Shown here: positions 1 to 6,248 of the stretch, in pieces
Layout: the number at the start of each line of letters is the position of its first letter
Position numbering within the stretch: the stretch's first letter is position 1
DNA from: Natronomonas sp.
Lineage (GTDB): Archaea > Halobacteriota > Halobacteria > Halobacteriales > Haloarculaceae
DNA length: 7,329 bases
Direction: 5' to 3'
NCBI GenBank assembly: GCA_007121575.1
Contig: SKKJ01000140.1
Span: 1-7,329 of the forward strand
Translations under genes and position numbers: made by a program
Notes under the pieces: generated by a model
What the model was told of the DNA's origin: nothing
Database searches by the model: none
The model's input: only the letters and a program-made list of their open reading frames with translations

Positions 1-1550
1 TCGAAGGAGTCGATGAGCGTTCCCGCCTGCTCGATGTAGAGGAACTCCTCGCCGACTCGACGAATGTCATTGCCGTCGTAGACCTCTTCGTCGTACAGGA
101 TCCCGACCTCACAGTCGGCGTGTTCGAATATCTTCGCGAGCGATCGGGCGACTTTCTTGTTCCGATCATCGTAGCTCGGATAATCGCCGACGTACCAGAG
201 ATACTCCACCTCGGTCTCTCTCGCGTCCGCGACATCGAATTCGAGATCCTCCGTCCAGTTCCCACGAGCATTAGGCGAGTCGCCGAACGTGTTTCCTTTC
301 ATCATCACGTTCTGGAAGACGTCCTGCATGCTCGGCTGAATATCGCCTTGATCGGTGAGCTGGCGGTTCAGCCGGGTGAAGCTTTTGAGGTGCTCGATCT
401 CGACCGGACACGCGTCCATACAGGCCATACAGGCCATACACGACTCCATCGTCGAGGCATTGATAACGCCGCCACCGTCAGCGATGATCTCTTTCGTTTC
501 ACCGCCTTCGCGTTCGAGCGATTCGCGGTAGGATTTGAGATCGAGGATGACGTCTCGCGGATCGAGCGGTCGACCGGACGCTTTCGCGGGGCATACCGAC
601 GAACAGCGTCCGCATTTCGTACAGGCGTCCTGATCGAGCAGCTCTTTCCACGAGAAGTCATCGATCGATTCAGCGTTAGTCGCATCGAGGTCCGATGGGA
701 TACCCGGAAGGCGCACGCCGGCTTTTTCGTCTCGCGTGACGACGTTCGCGAACGATGAGATCATGTGGAACGGCTTCGCGTACGGGATCGCGGCGATGAA
801 GAAAAACGCCAGTAGTGCGTGTGACCACCACGCCAGTGGATAAACCGCAGCCGCAGCGGCGGCATCCATCCCGATCGCAGCGAGCCCGAGGGCGGTCGCC
901 GTTCCAACGAAACTCACCGGTTCGACGGTGACAATCGGCTCACCGGCACCGAGAATCCGAAGCCCCTCCAACAGGAACCCGCCGACCCCGAGGAGGAACA
1001 ACGACCAGATGAGAAACGCGTCTTCCCAGTTCGTGTGTTTTCCCCACAGACGTTCGGTTCGAACGACGTATCGCCGCCACAGCGCGATCGAAACGCCAAC
1101 CACGAAGAGAAGCCCGAGCGCGTCAGTCACGAGTTGATAGGAAAGATAAAAGTCACCAACCCAAAACGACTGTCGGTCGCCCATAGCGATCGTGAATACG
1201 CGATACCACTCATCGATAAAGAGGATGATCGTCGCGATGAGAAGCGTGAGAAACCCCCAGAGGATAAACGCGTGCATCAATCCACCGACGAGATCGCGGT
1301 TGAACTGTTTCTCGTTCGAGGCGACGATCTTCGCCGCGGAGACGATTCGATCGGGGAGTCCGTCGAGTCGGTCGAACCAATCTTCGTCTCCATCGGCATA
1401 GCGATCGAACCGCCGATACGTACCGTAGGCGAAGACGAAAACCGTCACCGTCGCGAGGAAATAAAAGAGAACCTTCTCAAAGTTTGAAATCAGCCAAAAC
1501 GTCTGGCGAGTAACGTCATCGGTCGCCTGTATCGGAACCACCGGAAGCAT
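1..1550 (-). CDS. HdrD/EtfD-like membrane iron-sulfur oxidoreductase (5' part, runs off the left edge)
   Basis: Reading from the ATG at 1550, 516 codons stay open to the window edge, so the C-terminus is missing. Residues 1-265 form an integral membrane domain with about five hydrophobic helices (near 25-45, 90-112, 140-160, 180-197, 240-262). Its histidines H93, H244 and H262 could ligate b-type haem, as in NarI/DsrM-type subunits. Two classical [4Fe-4S] motifs follow: C310-x2-C313-x2-C316-x3-C320-P and C371-x2-C374-x2-C377-x3-C381-P. From about residue 448 a CCG (DUF224) domain begins, recognisable by a YDDRN stretch and a GNDIRR stretch, but its expected cysteines are D456 and Y491. This order matches fused membrane HdrD-like proteins and ETF:quinone oxidoreductases (EtfD/EMO). 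The inferred role is electron transfer between a soluble flavoprotein or thiol partner and the membrane quinone pool. The exact partner is not visible. It lies downstream of the biotin operon on the same strand, 76 bp away, with its own TATA-like element. Confidence 0.85.
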   Translation of the reverse strand, partial: MLPVVPIQATDDVTRQTFWLISNFEKVLFYFLATVTVFVFAYGTYRRFDRYADGDEDWFDRLDGLPDRIVSAAKIVASNEKQFNRDLVGGLMHAFILWGFLTLLIATIILFIDEWYRVFTIAMGDRQSFWVGDFYLSYQLVTDALGLLFVVGVSIALWRRYVVRTERLWGKHTNWEDAFLIWSLFLLGVGGFLLEGLRILGAGEPIVTVEPVSFVGTATALGLAAIGMDAAAAAAVYPLAWWSHALLAFFFIAAIPYAKPFHMISSFANVVTRDEKAGVRLPGIPSDLDATNAESIDDFSWKELLDQDACTKCGRCSSVCPAKASGRPLDPRDVILDLKSYRESLEREGGETKEIIADGGGVINASTMESCMACMACMDACPVEIEHLKSFTRLNRQLTDQGDIQPSMQDVFQNVMMKGNTFGDSPNARGNWTEDLEFDVADARETEVEYLWYVGDYPSYDDRNKKVARSLAKIFEHADCEVGILYDEEVYDGNDIRRVGEEFLYIEQAGTLIDSF

Positions 1551-1573
1551 ATGATAACGGCGGATCCAACGCG

Positions 1574-1579
1574 CTTAAG
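1574..1579 (-). promoter_or_regulatory. Probable TATA box of the HdrD-like gene
   Basis: On the minus strand the sequence AAAACTTAAGCGCG contains a CTTAAG core centred about 26 bp upstream of the ATG at 1550. That spacing is typical of a haloarchaeal TATA element for a leaderless transcript starting at or next to the start codon. No Shine-Dalgarno-like sequence precedes the ATG, which agrees with leaderless initiation. This suggests the gene can be transcribed independently of the upstream biotin operon. Confidence 0.5.
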
Positions 1580-1626
1580 TTTTGTTACACAGCCGGGGAC
1601 GACGATACCGTTCGAATGAAACACCG

Positions 1627-2334
1627 TTACACGAAGCCGTAGACCGCAGCCAAAAAAAGAACCAATCCGAAACCGATTGCAGGCACATCGATCCGCGAAA
1701 AGCGAAGCGTTGGAAGGGTCGGATTCCACGAAAAGCAGCGGGCTCGTAACGCGAGAGAAAACCGATCGGCCCGTTCGAACGCCCGGTTTAACGACGCAAT
1801 GAGCAGGATTCGCATGCGGACTGGAACGGACCGCTCTGTGCCGAGCCTCGATCGGTAACCGTCACGGATTCGACCGATGTCGGCGCGTAAGACCGGAAGG
1901 AACCGGAAGACGAATCCGACGCCCATCCCGAGGAACTGGCCGGGTCGTCCGGGGACACTCCGTTGAATGGCTGCGCGAGAATCGCGAACGGAAGTCGTCC
2001 GGATATACGCGCCGGCCACGAGTAACACGAGTAGCACTCGATAGCTGGCGAGCGCAGGCGAAGTCGCGTCCGAAATGACGAACCCATCCAACGAAATTCC
2101 TTCAAGCACGGGCGCTGCGAGAAGAAACGGAAAGACGAATCGGAACTCCCACAGCACTCGGTGTGGAGCAGTGCGGGAAAGAGCGAGCACACAAAGCGCG
2201 AGGAGAGTAAGTATTACGAGTCCCCGTGGCGTCGTATAGGCGAATGCGGCAGCGGCAAATCCACCCTGTACGAGAAGTTTCGATCGCGGGTCGAGGCGGT
2301 GAGCGATCGACTTCCCCGGTTCATATCTCAACAC
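1627..2334 (-). CDS. bioN: Energy-coupling factor transmembrane (T) component, BioN/EcfT family
   Basis: This 235-residue, very hydrophobic protein is the membrane scaffold of an ECF transporter. It couples ATP hydrolysis by the ATPase to movement of the substrate-binding S-component. The N-terminus (YEPG...HRLDPRSKLL) is the characteristic EcfT/CbiQ/BioN opening, in which an amphipathic segment leads to a D-P-R-x-K motif. Hydrophobic helices follow around residues 20-55, 65-80, 95-110 and 215-234. The cytoplasmic coupling region contains two family motifs that are normally A-R-G. Here they read S162-R163-L164 and A198-R199-C200, both altered in the third position. The start is GTG at 2334, overlapping the end of the ATPase gene by 7 bp, which implies translational coupling. 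It is the last gene of the biotin operon. Biotin specificity rests on the neighbouring bioY, since EcfT proteins alone do not reveal the substrate. Confidence 0.9.
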   Translation of the reverse strand: MLRYEPGKSIAHRLDPRSKLLVQGGFAAAAFAYTTPRGLVILTLLALCVLALSRTAPHRVLWEFRFVFPFLLAAPVLEGISLDGFVISDATSPALASYRVLLVLLVAGAYIRTTSVRDSRAAIQRSVPGRPGQFLGMGVGFVFRFLPVLRADIGRIRDGYRSRLGTERSVPVRMRILLIASLNRAFERADRFSLALRARCFSWNPTLPTLRFSRIDVPAIGFGLVLFLAAVYGFV

Positions 2335-3026
2335 GGTTGAACGCCGAGCGAAGCGAGTTTCGGTGTGGCGTTATCGAGCGTGTCCGAAAGCGCGATCCGC
2401 CCATCTGACAACACGACGATTCGATCGGCTCTCTCGGAGAGTTCTCGAAGATCGTGCGTCACGATCACGATGCTCGTTCCGCCGGCTGATAAGGCGTCAA
2501 GCCGCTCAAGCACCGCTTGCCGAGAGGGCCAATCGAGACCCGTGAACGGTTCGTCCAACACGAGGTGTGTCGGTTCCATCGCGAGCGCGCCCGCGATCGC
2601 GATCCGCGCCTGCTCTCCGCCCGAGAGCTGATCGATGCGCCGGTTCCGATGGGAGGTCATCTCGACAGCTTCGAGTGCATCGGTGACCCGCCGATCGATC
2701 TCCTCGCGGGTCAATCCGAGGTTTTCCGGACCGAACGCGACATCTGCTTCGACGGTCGCCGCCACGAAGCAATCGCGGGGGTTTTGAAAGACCATCCCAA
2801 CAGCCGTGCGCGCGGTGACCGGATCCTCTGAAACTGAGTGGCCGTTGATCGAGATGGATCCCGAATCCGGTTCGAGAAGCCCGTTGAAGTGACGAACGAG
2901 CGTCGTCTTACCGGAGCCGTTTGCCCCGGCAAGAATCACGAACTCGCCATCATCGATTCGAAGCGAGACGCCGTCGAGTGCGATCGTATCGCCCCGTTTG
3001 TGAACGAGGTCTTCTACGACGATCAT
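2328..3026 (-). CDS. bioM: Energy-coupling factor ATP-binding (A) component, BioM/CbiO family
   Basis: This is a complete 232-residue ABC ATPase that powers the biotin transporter at the cytoplasmic face. All signature elements are present: Walker A G34-A-N-G-S-G-K40-T-T, Q-loop Q81 in VFQNP, ABC signature L134-S-G-G-E-Q139, Walker B LVLDEP with catalytic E159, D-loop GLD and switch histidine H191 in VTHD. VFQNPRDCF after the Q-loop is typical of the ECF group (CbiO/EcfA/BioM) rather than generic importers. Only one ATPase is encoded here, so it probably works as a homodimer, as in BioMNY systems, rather than as an EcfA1/A2 pair. Its ATG overlaps the bioY stop codon in an ATGA arrangement (3023-3026), and its end overlaps the bioN start, showing a tightly coupled operon. 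Confidence 0.95.
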   Translation of the reverse strand: MIVVEDLVHKRGDTIALDGVSLRIDDGEFVILAGANGSGKTTLVRHFNGLLEPDSGSISINGHSVSEDPVTARTAVGMVFQNPRDCFVAATVEADVAFGPENLGLTREEIDRRVTDALEAVEMTSHRNRRIDQLSGGEQARIAIAGALAMEPTHLVLDEPFTGLDWPSRQAVLERLDALSAGGTSIVIVTHDLRELSERADRIVVLSDGRIALSDTLDNATPKLASLGVQPC

Positions 3027-3607
3027 TCGGCCCGAATCGCGTCACTTCGGATGATTCCGATCGCTGCCGCCATCTTCGCCGCCTCTGCAGGGATGAACAC
3101 GACTGCTCCGGTTACGATAGCCGTCTGTAGCGTCATGTCGAGGTTCCACCACATGAACGGGACACCGACGCCATAAATGACCGCGACCGCGAGTGTCATC
3201 GAGGCGATCAATCGAGTGACAGACGCCTCCGTGAGTGATCGAATGCCGATCCCGCGATGCGCGATGACACCTGCGATGAGTGCTGCGAGCGGATACGAAA
3301 ACAGATAACCACCGGTTGGACCGAGCAGTACGCCGATACCAGCACTGCCTCCGGAAAACACCGGTGCACCGATCGCGCCGGCTACCAGATACAGAACCAT
3401 CGCTGCCGCACCCCAAACCGGTCCGAGGAACAGACCCGCCAAGAAGACACCGAGAACCTGCAACGTCACCGGCGCTGGCGAGAGTGGATACGGAAACGCG
3501 ACGTACGCGAACGCGCCCATGAGCGCGGCGAACAGGGCCGCGCGCGCGATGTTGAGCGTTACTTCGTCGCCGACGAGATCGACGTCCGTCGTTGTCGAAT
3601 TACTCAT
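3023..3607 (-). CDS. bioY: Biotin transporter substrate-binding (S) component BioY
   Basis: This 194-residue integral membrane protein is the biotin-binding subunit of the ECF transporter. Family features are visible in order: an N-terminal helix with ARAALFAALMGAFAY (21-35), the PVTLQ segment at 46-50, a helix with FLAGLFLGPVWGA, and a glycine-rich stretch (about 79-105) including GAPVFSGG, LLGPTGGYL and SYPLAA. The latter is the hallmark BioY region for biotin binding. A C-terminal FIPAEAAKM segment corresponds to the usual F-x-P-x-D/E-x-x-K motif. The length matches the family (about 180-200 residues). The ATG at 3607 is chosen because it gives a normal N-terminus and has a TATA element 27-28 bp upstream, so the message is probably leaderless. 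As first gene of bioY-bioM-bioN, it carries a BirA-like operator over its promoter and sets the substrate of the whole operon. Confidence 0.95.
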   Translation of the reverse strand: MSNSTTTDVDLVGDEVTLNIARAALFAALMGAFAYVAFPYPLSPAPVTLQVLGVFLAGLFLGPVWGAAAMVLYLVAGAIGAPVFSGGSAGIGVLLGPTGGYLFSYPLAALIAGVIAHRGIGIRSLTEASVTRLIASMTLAVAVIYGVGVPFMWWNLDMTLQTAIVTGAVVFIPAEAAKMAAAIGIIRSDAIRAE

Positions 3608-3618
3608 ATCCGAGGATT

Positions 3619-3652
3619 TTCGTCAACCGTGATTATAGTACCGGTTTACGAA
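3619..3652. promoter_or_regulatory. BirA-type biotin operator (inverted repeat) over the bioY promoter
   Basis: A dyad of TTCGTCAACCG (3619-3629) and CGGTTTACGAA (3642-3652) is separated by 12 bp. The 11-bp arms are complementary except for one position. Written as 9-bp half-sites, it is TCGTCAACC-N14-GGTTTACGA. The known biotin repressor consensus is TTGTAAACC with 14-16 spacer bases and GGTTTACAA, so the half-sites match at 7/9 and 8/9. This operator class is established for BirA proteins with a DNA-binding N-terminus in bacteria and some archaea. Its placement across the TATA box of a biotin transporter operon supports biotin-responsive repression. Binding by this organism's own BirA is inferred, since birA is not in the window. 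Confidence 0.75.
3632..3637 (-). promoter_or_regulatory. Probable TATA box of the bioYMN operon
   Basis: The minus strand reads TACTATAATC here. The TATAAT core is centred 27-28 bp upstream of the bioY ATG at 3607, the spacing of a haloarchaeal TATA box driving a leaderless transcript. The element lies in the central spacer of the inverted repeat at 3619-3652, so a protein bound to that repeat would be expected to block TBP/TFB access. Confidence 0.6.
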
Positions 3653-3718
3653 TTCGGTTGGGTCCCCGAAAAGCAAACGCACACAACCGTTTTGATTCAT
3701 TGGCGCACAGCTATAGGG

Positions 3719-5263
3719 ATGAGCTTCCCTCTTCCATCTCGGGAGGCGTTCACAGCGCACTACCGAAAGCTCACGGTGAATGAGCGATCGGCGTTCGTTG
3801 CTGATCTGAAAGCCGTTCAAGGGTGGCAAGTGATCGATAAGGAAGGTGTCGTCGAAGCGAGACGCGATGGAGTCGTTCGTCGGTTCGCGGTCGATGAGCC
3901 GAAACGAGAGATCGGGGTCGATGTCATCGTGGCTGCCGATGAGCGACTTCGATCGTTCGCTGTCGAACGGGATGTAGCGATACTCGAACCGGGTGAGCTT
4001 CGCGATGAGTTACTCTATCGTCTCGAGCGTGAAAACGGGATGAAACTGCTTCGGGAACACTTCGGCGATACGGACTGGGGAGCGTTCGAATGTTCACAGC
4101 GTGAACATCGCGTAGATAACGAGGGAACCAACGGATCGGGTGAGGGCATCTCGAGGAACCACAAGCAAGTTCCCGAAACTAACGAAACGAAGCCACGGAT
4201 GGATGATAAACCGACGGTTCACTCGGAAAGAAAAGGACGTCGACATGATACGAAGCCGTCGAAAACAAACGATCCAACCACGAACACGGGGTCATATCTC
4301 GCGAAGCGATATCGCATAGCTGCGGCGGCACTCGTACTAGGTGTCGGAGTTGTTCTGGTGTTTGTGGCTTTAAGCGGCTTCGGCGGCGTATCACCATCTG
4401 GTGTCTTTTCGGATAACGAAGCAACCGTTTCAACAGATGAACTCGATTCGAACGAGACAGACACTGAAATCGAAATTCTCGAAAGCTCGAGAGAAGATGA
4501 AAGGGGAACGGACGACAGAAGGGAATCAGTCAGTCAGGTCGAACTGAACCAGATGGGAAGTGTCAGTAGAACATCGAATGAAACACGGGTGTTACCGCCC
4601 GGCATCTCCCCTTCCGGGGGCCACGATGTCGAACAGCTCGCAGAAACGCATTCGGCCGAAGTGAAATCCTACGACTCGTTTCGTTTTCGAGTCCGGTTTG
4701 AGGGACCGACCGGAGCGGAAGATGTCGAACAGCCAGCGGATCTCGACGTCCGAATCGCCGCTGACAATCACTTTCTGATCGAAGAAAAAGACCGCGGACA
4801 CCGCGAGATAAACACGACCACCGATGTGTTCGCGGACGGGATTCGCGAGTATCGCCGGGTCGATAGCCCGGATGGGGTACGGTATCACAGCGACTCGATC
4901 GCGACGGATCCGACAGCCGCCGGATGGAGCGCGGCGTACGGCGCAGATCTGATTCGAACGTATTTGAATACCTCCGAAAGCAGCGTCGAATCAAGGCTCG
5001 ACGGGCAAGAAACGGTCTATCAACTCGTCGTTGACCATCCCCCCGACACACTCGTTACGGACGCGGACAGCTATCGAGCGTCCGCGATAATTACATCGGA
5101 TGGGACGGTGCAGCGGTTAACGGTAACGTATCAGCACCGACCGACACAAGAGAGCGTATGGATCCAATTTCGATACGATCTCGAGAGAACAACGGTCGAT
5201 ATCCCGCTATGGTATGAACGGGCTATCGAACGAACACATGCCGGTTCGCATCCTCGAGCCTGA
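3719..5263 (+). CDS. Single-pass membrane protein: endonuclease-fold-like cytoplasmic domain plus LolA-like extracellular domain
   Basis: The protein has 514 residues from the ATG at 3719. The frame is open further upstream, but only antisense to bioY, and the MSFPL start begins the recognisable domain. Residues 20-117 resemble haloarchaeal restriction-endonuclease-like domains (FVADL...GW.V, then VDVIV, then a helical LLYRLERENG...HFG end). No complete D...(D/E)xK catalytic set is visible, so it may be inactive. A charged, low-complexity linker (125-198) leads to one membrane helix at about 200-222, preceded by K-R-Y-R, so the N-terminus should be inside. A second acidic linker (232-290) precedes the motif LPPGIS (292-297). 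The domain at about 317-505 (SYDSF...YRASAIITSDGTVQRLTVTY...PLWYERA) looks like the LolA-like domain of haloarchaeal surface lipoproteins (DUF7537 type, from memory). There is no lipobox cysteine, so the helix is the anchor. Sequons N245, N287, N365 and N417 fit an extracellular location. Function is unknown; a cell-surface sensor or envelope factor is possible. Confidence 0.75.
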   Translation: MSFPLPSREAFTAHYRKLTVNERSAFVADLKAVQGWQVIDKEGVVEARRDGVVRRFAVDEPKREIGVDVIVAADERLRSFAVERDVAILEPGELRDELLYRLERENGMKLLREHFGDTDWGAFECSQREHRVDNEGTNGSGEGISRNHKQVPETNETKPRMDDKPTVHSERKGRRHDTKPSKTNDPTTNTGSYLAKRYRIAAAALVLGVGVVLVFVALSGFGGVSPSGVFSDNEATVSTDELDSNETDTEIEILESSREDERGTDDRRESVSQVELNQMGSVSRTSNETRVLPPGISPSGGHDVEQLAETHSAEVKSYDSFRFRVRFEGPTGAEDVEQPADLDVRIAADNHFLIEEKDRGHREINTTTDVFADGIREYRRVDSPDGVRYHSDSIATDPTAAGWSAAYGADLIRTYLNTSESSVESRLDGQETVYQLVVDHPPDTLVTDADSYRASAIITSDGTVQRLTVTYQHRPTQESVWIQFRYDLERTTVDIPLWYERAIERTHAGSHPRA

Positions 5264-5378
5264 CGTTTACATCGCGAGTAGTTCGATACCGAGATAATAT
5301 GACATAACACCGACTGACTAAAACGACCATCTCGTCGACGTACCACTTTGGGAGGATCTCTGGGCGCAGAACGAATCG
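5264..5378. other. Convergent intergenic gap, no recognisable terminator
   Basis: These 115 bp separate the 3' ends of the plus-strand membrane-protein gene and the minus-strand acidic-protein gene. I see no stable hairpin followed by T's in either direction. The only candidate is a TTTT on the minus strand near 5320-5323, which could be part of an archaeal oligo-T terminator but is too short to call. No complete small ORF is supported. Confidence 0.4.
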
Positions 5379-6011
5379 TTAGCTGATGAACTTGTTATCG
5401 CGCCAGTTAACGGTATTTTCGGCTTCGCGCTCGCGTGGATCGTCGATCACTTCGACGCTCGCGGATCGCTCTTCTCCATCGACGATTCGAACGGCTTCAA
5501 GCTCATCGTCAACGGCTGCAATCGCGGTAAGCGTTCCTTTGTTTGCGTACTTCGCGAGATCACACAGGACTTTGAACATCGGGTATTGAAGTGCAGTATT
5601 CTGCAGGACAGTTTCGCGGTCACCTTTAAAACAGGCGTACTCAACGAGTTTCGAATTTATTTCAACCTCTTGTTCTTGTACCTGTGCTCCTTCGCTGAAG
5701 TTGCCCCATTGTGGACCGTCGCCATCGCCGACAGAGGCACCACCTTCGGGATTCTCCGGTGGTGTCTCCTGCCAGCCATCTTCGGTCTCATAGAGGCGGT
5801 TTTCAGTAATACTCGCCTTCAGCTGCGCCGTCGGCGTATACTTTGAGATGTTGTTTTCTGCAGCCACCGCACTGACAATGAGTGTGTTGTTTCGTCTCGT
5901 TACCTCGACATCCTCGATCTCGACGGGCAACTCATACTCGTCAAAGAAATTGTGGACGTCTTCGAGTTGCAGTTCAAGTGTCGAATGAAGTCTGTATACA
6001 CGACTGGTCAT
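5379..6011 (-). CDS. Conserved acidic haloarchaeal protein of unknown function (DUF7110-like)
   Basis: This is a soluble, strongly acidic, 210-residue protein with no signal peptide, membrane helix or known catalytic motif. The opening MTSRVYRLHSTLEL and the segment EVTRRNNTLIVSAVA (36-50), followed by KYTPTAQLKASITE (57-70), resemble a widely conserved haloarchaeal family that I recall as DUF7110. That label is from memory and should be treated as tentative. Residues 75-112 form a Gly/Pro/Asp/Glu-rich, probably disordered linker. A second conserved block follows (INSKLVEYACFKGDRETVLQNTALQYPMFKVLCDLAKYANKG split around 118-159), then a beta-rich C-terminus ending in NWRDNKFIS. The family-wide conservation suggests a housekeeping role. 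It is convergent with the upstream plus-strand membrane gene (115-bp gap) and divergent from the flavoprotein gene, so it is probably monocistronic. The ATG at 6011 is preferred because the conserved motif starts there. Confidence 0.8.
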   Translation of the reverse strand: MTSRVYRLHSTLELQLEDVHNFFDEYELPVEIEDVEVTRRNNTLIVSAVAAENNISKYTPTAQLKASITENRLYETEDGWQETPPENPEGGASVGDGDGPQWGNFSEGAQVQEQEVEINSKLVEYACFKGDRETVLQNTALQYPMFKVLCDLAKYANKGTLTAIAAVDDELEAVRIVDGEERSASVEVIDDPREREAENTVNWRDNKFIS

Positions 6012-6030
6012 AGTATCCCTGTCCCACAGC

Positions 6031-6044
6031 GGGGAACGTTCCCC
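6031..6044. promoter_or_regulatory. Perfect 14-bp palindrome, candidate operator
   Basis: GGGGAACGTTCCCC is fully self-complementary with no spacer, so it is better read as a dimeric protein-binding site than as an RNA hairpin. It lies 20-33 bp upstream of the start codon of the 210-residue acidic-protein gene, in the core promoter/initiation region of that gene. It is more than 200 bp upstream of the divergent flavoprotein gene. The binding protein is unknown. Confidence 0.45.
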
Positions 6045-6063
6045 TGACGCGAGTGGTTCATCG

Positions 6064-6089
6064 TAATATACGGGGTCATCACTTATATC
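6064..6089 (-). promoter_or_regulatory. Candidate TATA elements for the acidic-protein gene
   Basis: Two AT-rich cores occur on the minus strand in an otherwise GC-rich region. GTATATTA (about 6063-6070) would place transcription start near 6040, and GATATAAGT (about 6081-6089) would place it near 6058. Either gives a short 5' leader of about 30-50 nt ahead of the ATG at 6011, unlike the leaderless genes elsewhere in the window. In the first case the start site would fall within the palindrome at 6031-6044. The choice between them cannot be made from sequence alone. Confidence 0.35.
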
Positions 6090-6217
6090 ATCTGTCCTTC
6101 ATCATGTGAAACAATAGCACAGTGATGGACTCGGGGGATTCGTGAGTTCGATCCGGGGGTAAACCCTCTTTATCAAGAGTAACCGGTTTCTTGTCACGAA
6201 GACACGACAGCCGGAGA

Positions 6218-6223
6218 GTTAAG
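6218..6223 (+). promoter_or_regulatory. Probable TATA box of the flavoprotein gene
   Basis: The plus strand has AGAGTTAAGCC, whose GTTAAG core is centred about 28 bp before the ATG at 6249. This spacing fits a leaderless haloarchaeal promoter. No Shine-Dalgarno-like motif lies between it and the ATG, and another ATG at 6227 is out of frame, supporting initiation at 6249. Confidence 0.45.
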
Positions 6224-6248
6224 CCGATGGGTGCGATAGATACTGTCG

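Noticed and set aside
417..439. Tandem repeat of CATACAGGC
   Set aside because: The repeat is explained by the second [4Fe-4S] motif, whose codons for C-M-A repeat by protein constraint. It is not a DNA repeat element.
120..758. Plus-strand 212-codon open frame
   Set aside because: It lies opposite the iron-sulfur protein gene, whose two cysteine cluster motifs are unambiguous, and its translation shows no recognisable domain.
3257..3718. Plus-strand open frame extending upstream of the membrane-protein gene
   Set aside because: It is antisense to the strongly supported bioY gene and its translation is low-complexity and Arg/Thr-rich. The recognisable domain begins at the ATG at 3719.
5322..5400. 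Plus-strand open frame whose translation contains VDVPLW, similar to VDIPLW at the end of the preceding membrane-protein gene
   Set aside because: There is no start codon or upstream domain, and most of the continuing frame is antisense to the acidic-protein gene. The short similarity is too small to call a decayed duplicate.
6140..6165. GAGTTCGATCCGGGGG resembles a tRNA T-loop
   Set aside because: No matching 5-bp T-stem, acceptor stem or anticodon arm can be formed around it, so it is not a tRNA.
6159..6191. GTAAACC and GGTTTCT half-sites resembling a second BirA operator upstream of the flavoprotein gene
   Set aside because: The spacer is 19 bp instead of 14-16, the right arm departs from the consensus, and the downstream gene has no biotin link. 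A small CTCTT-TATC-AAGAG hairpin in the spacer is also too weak to call.
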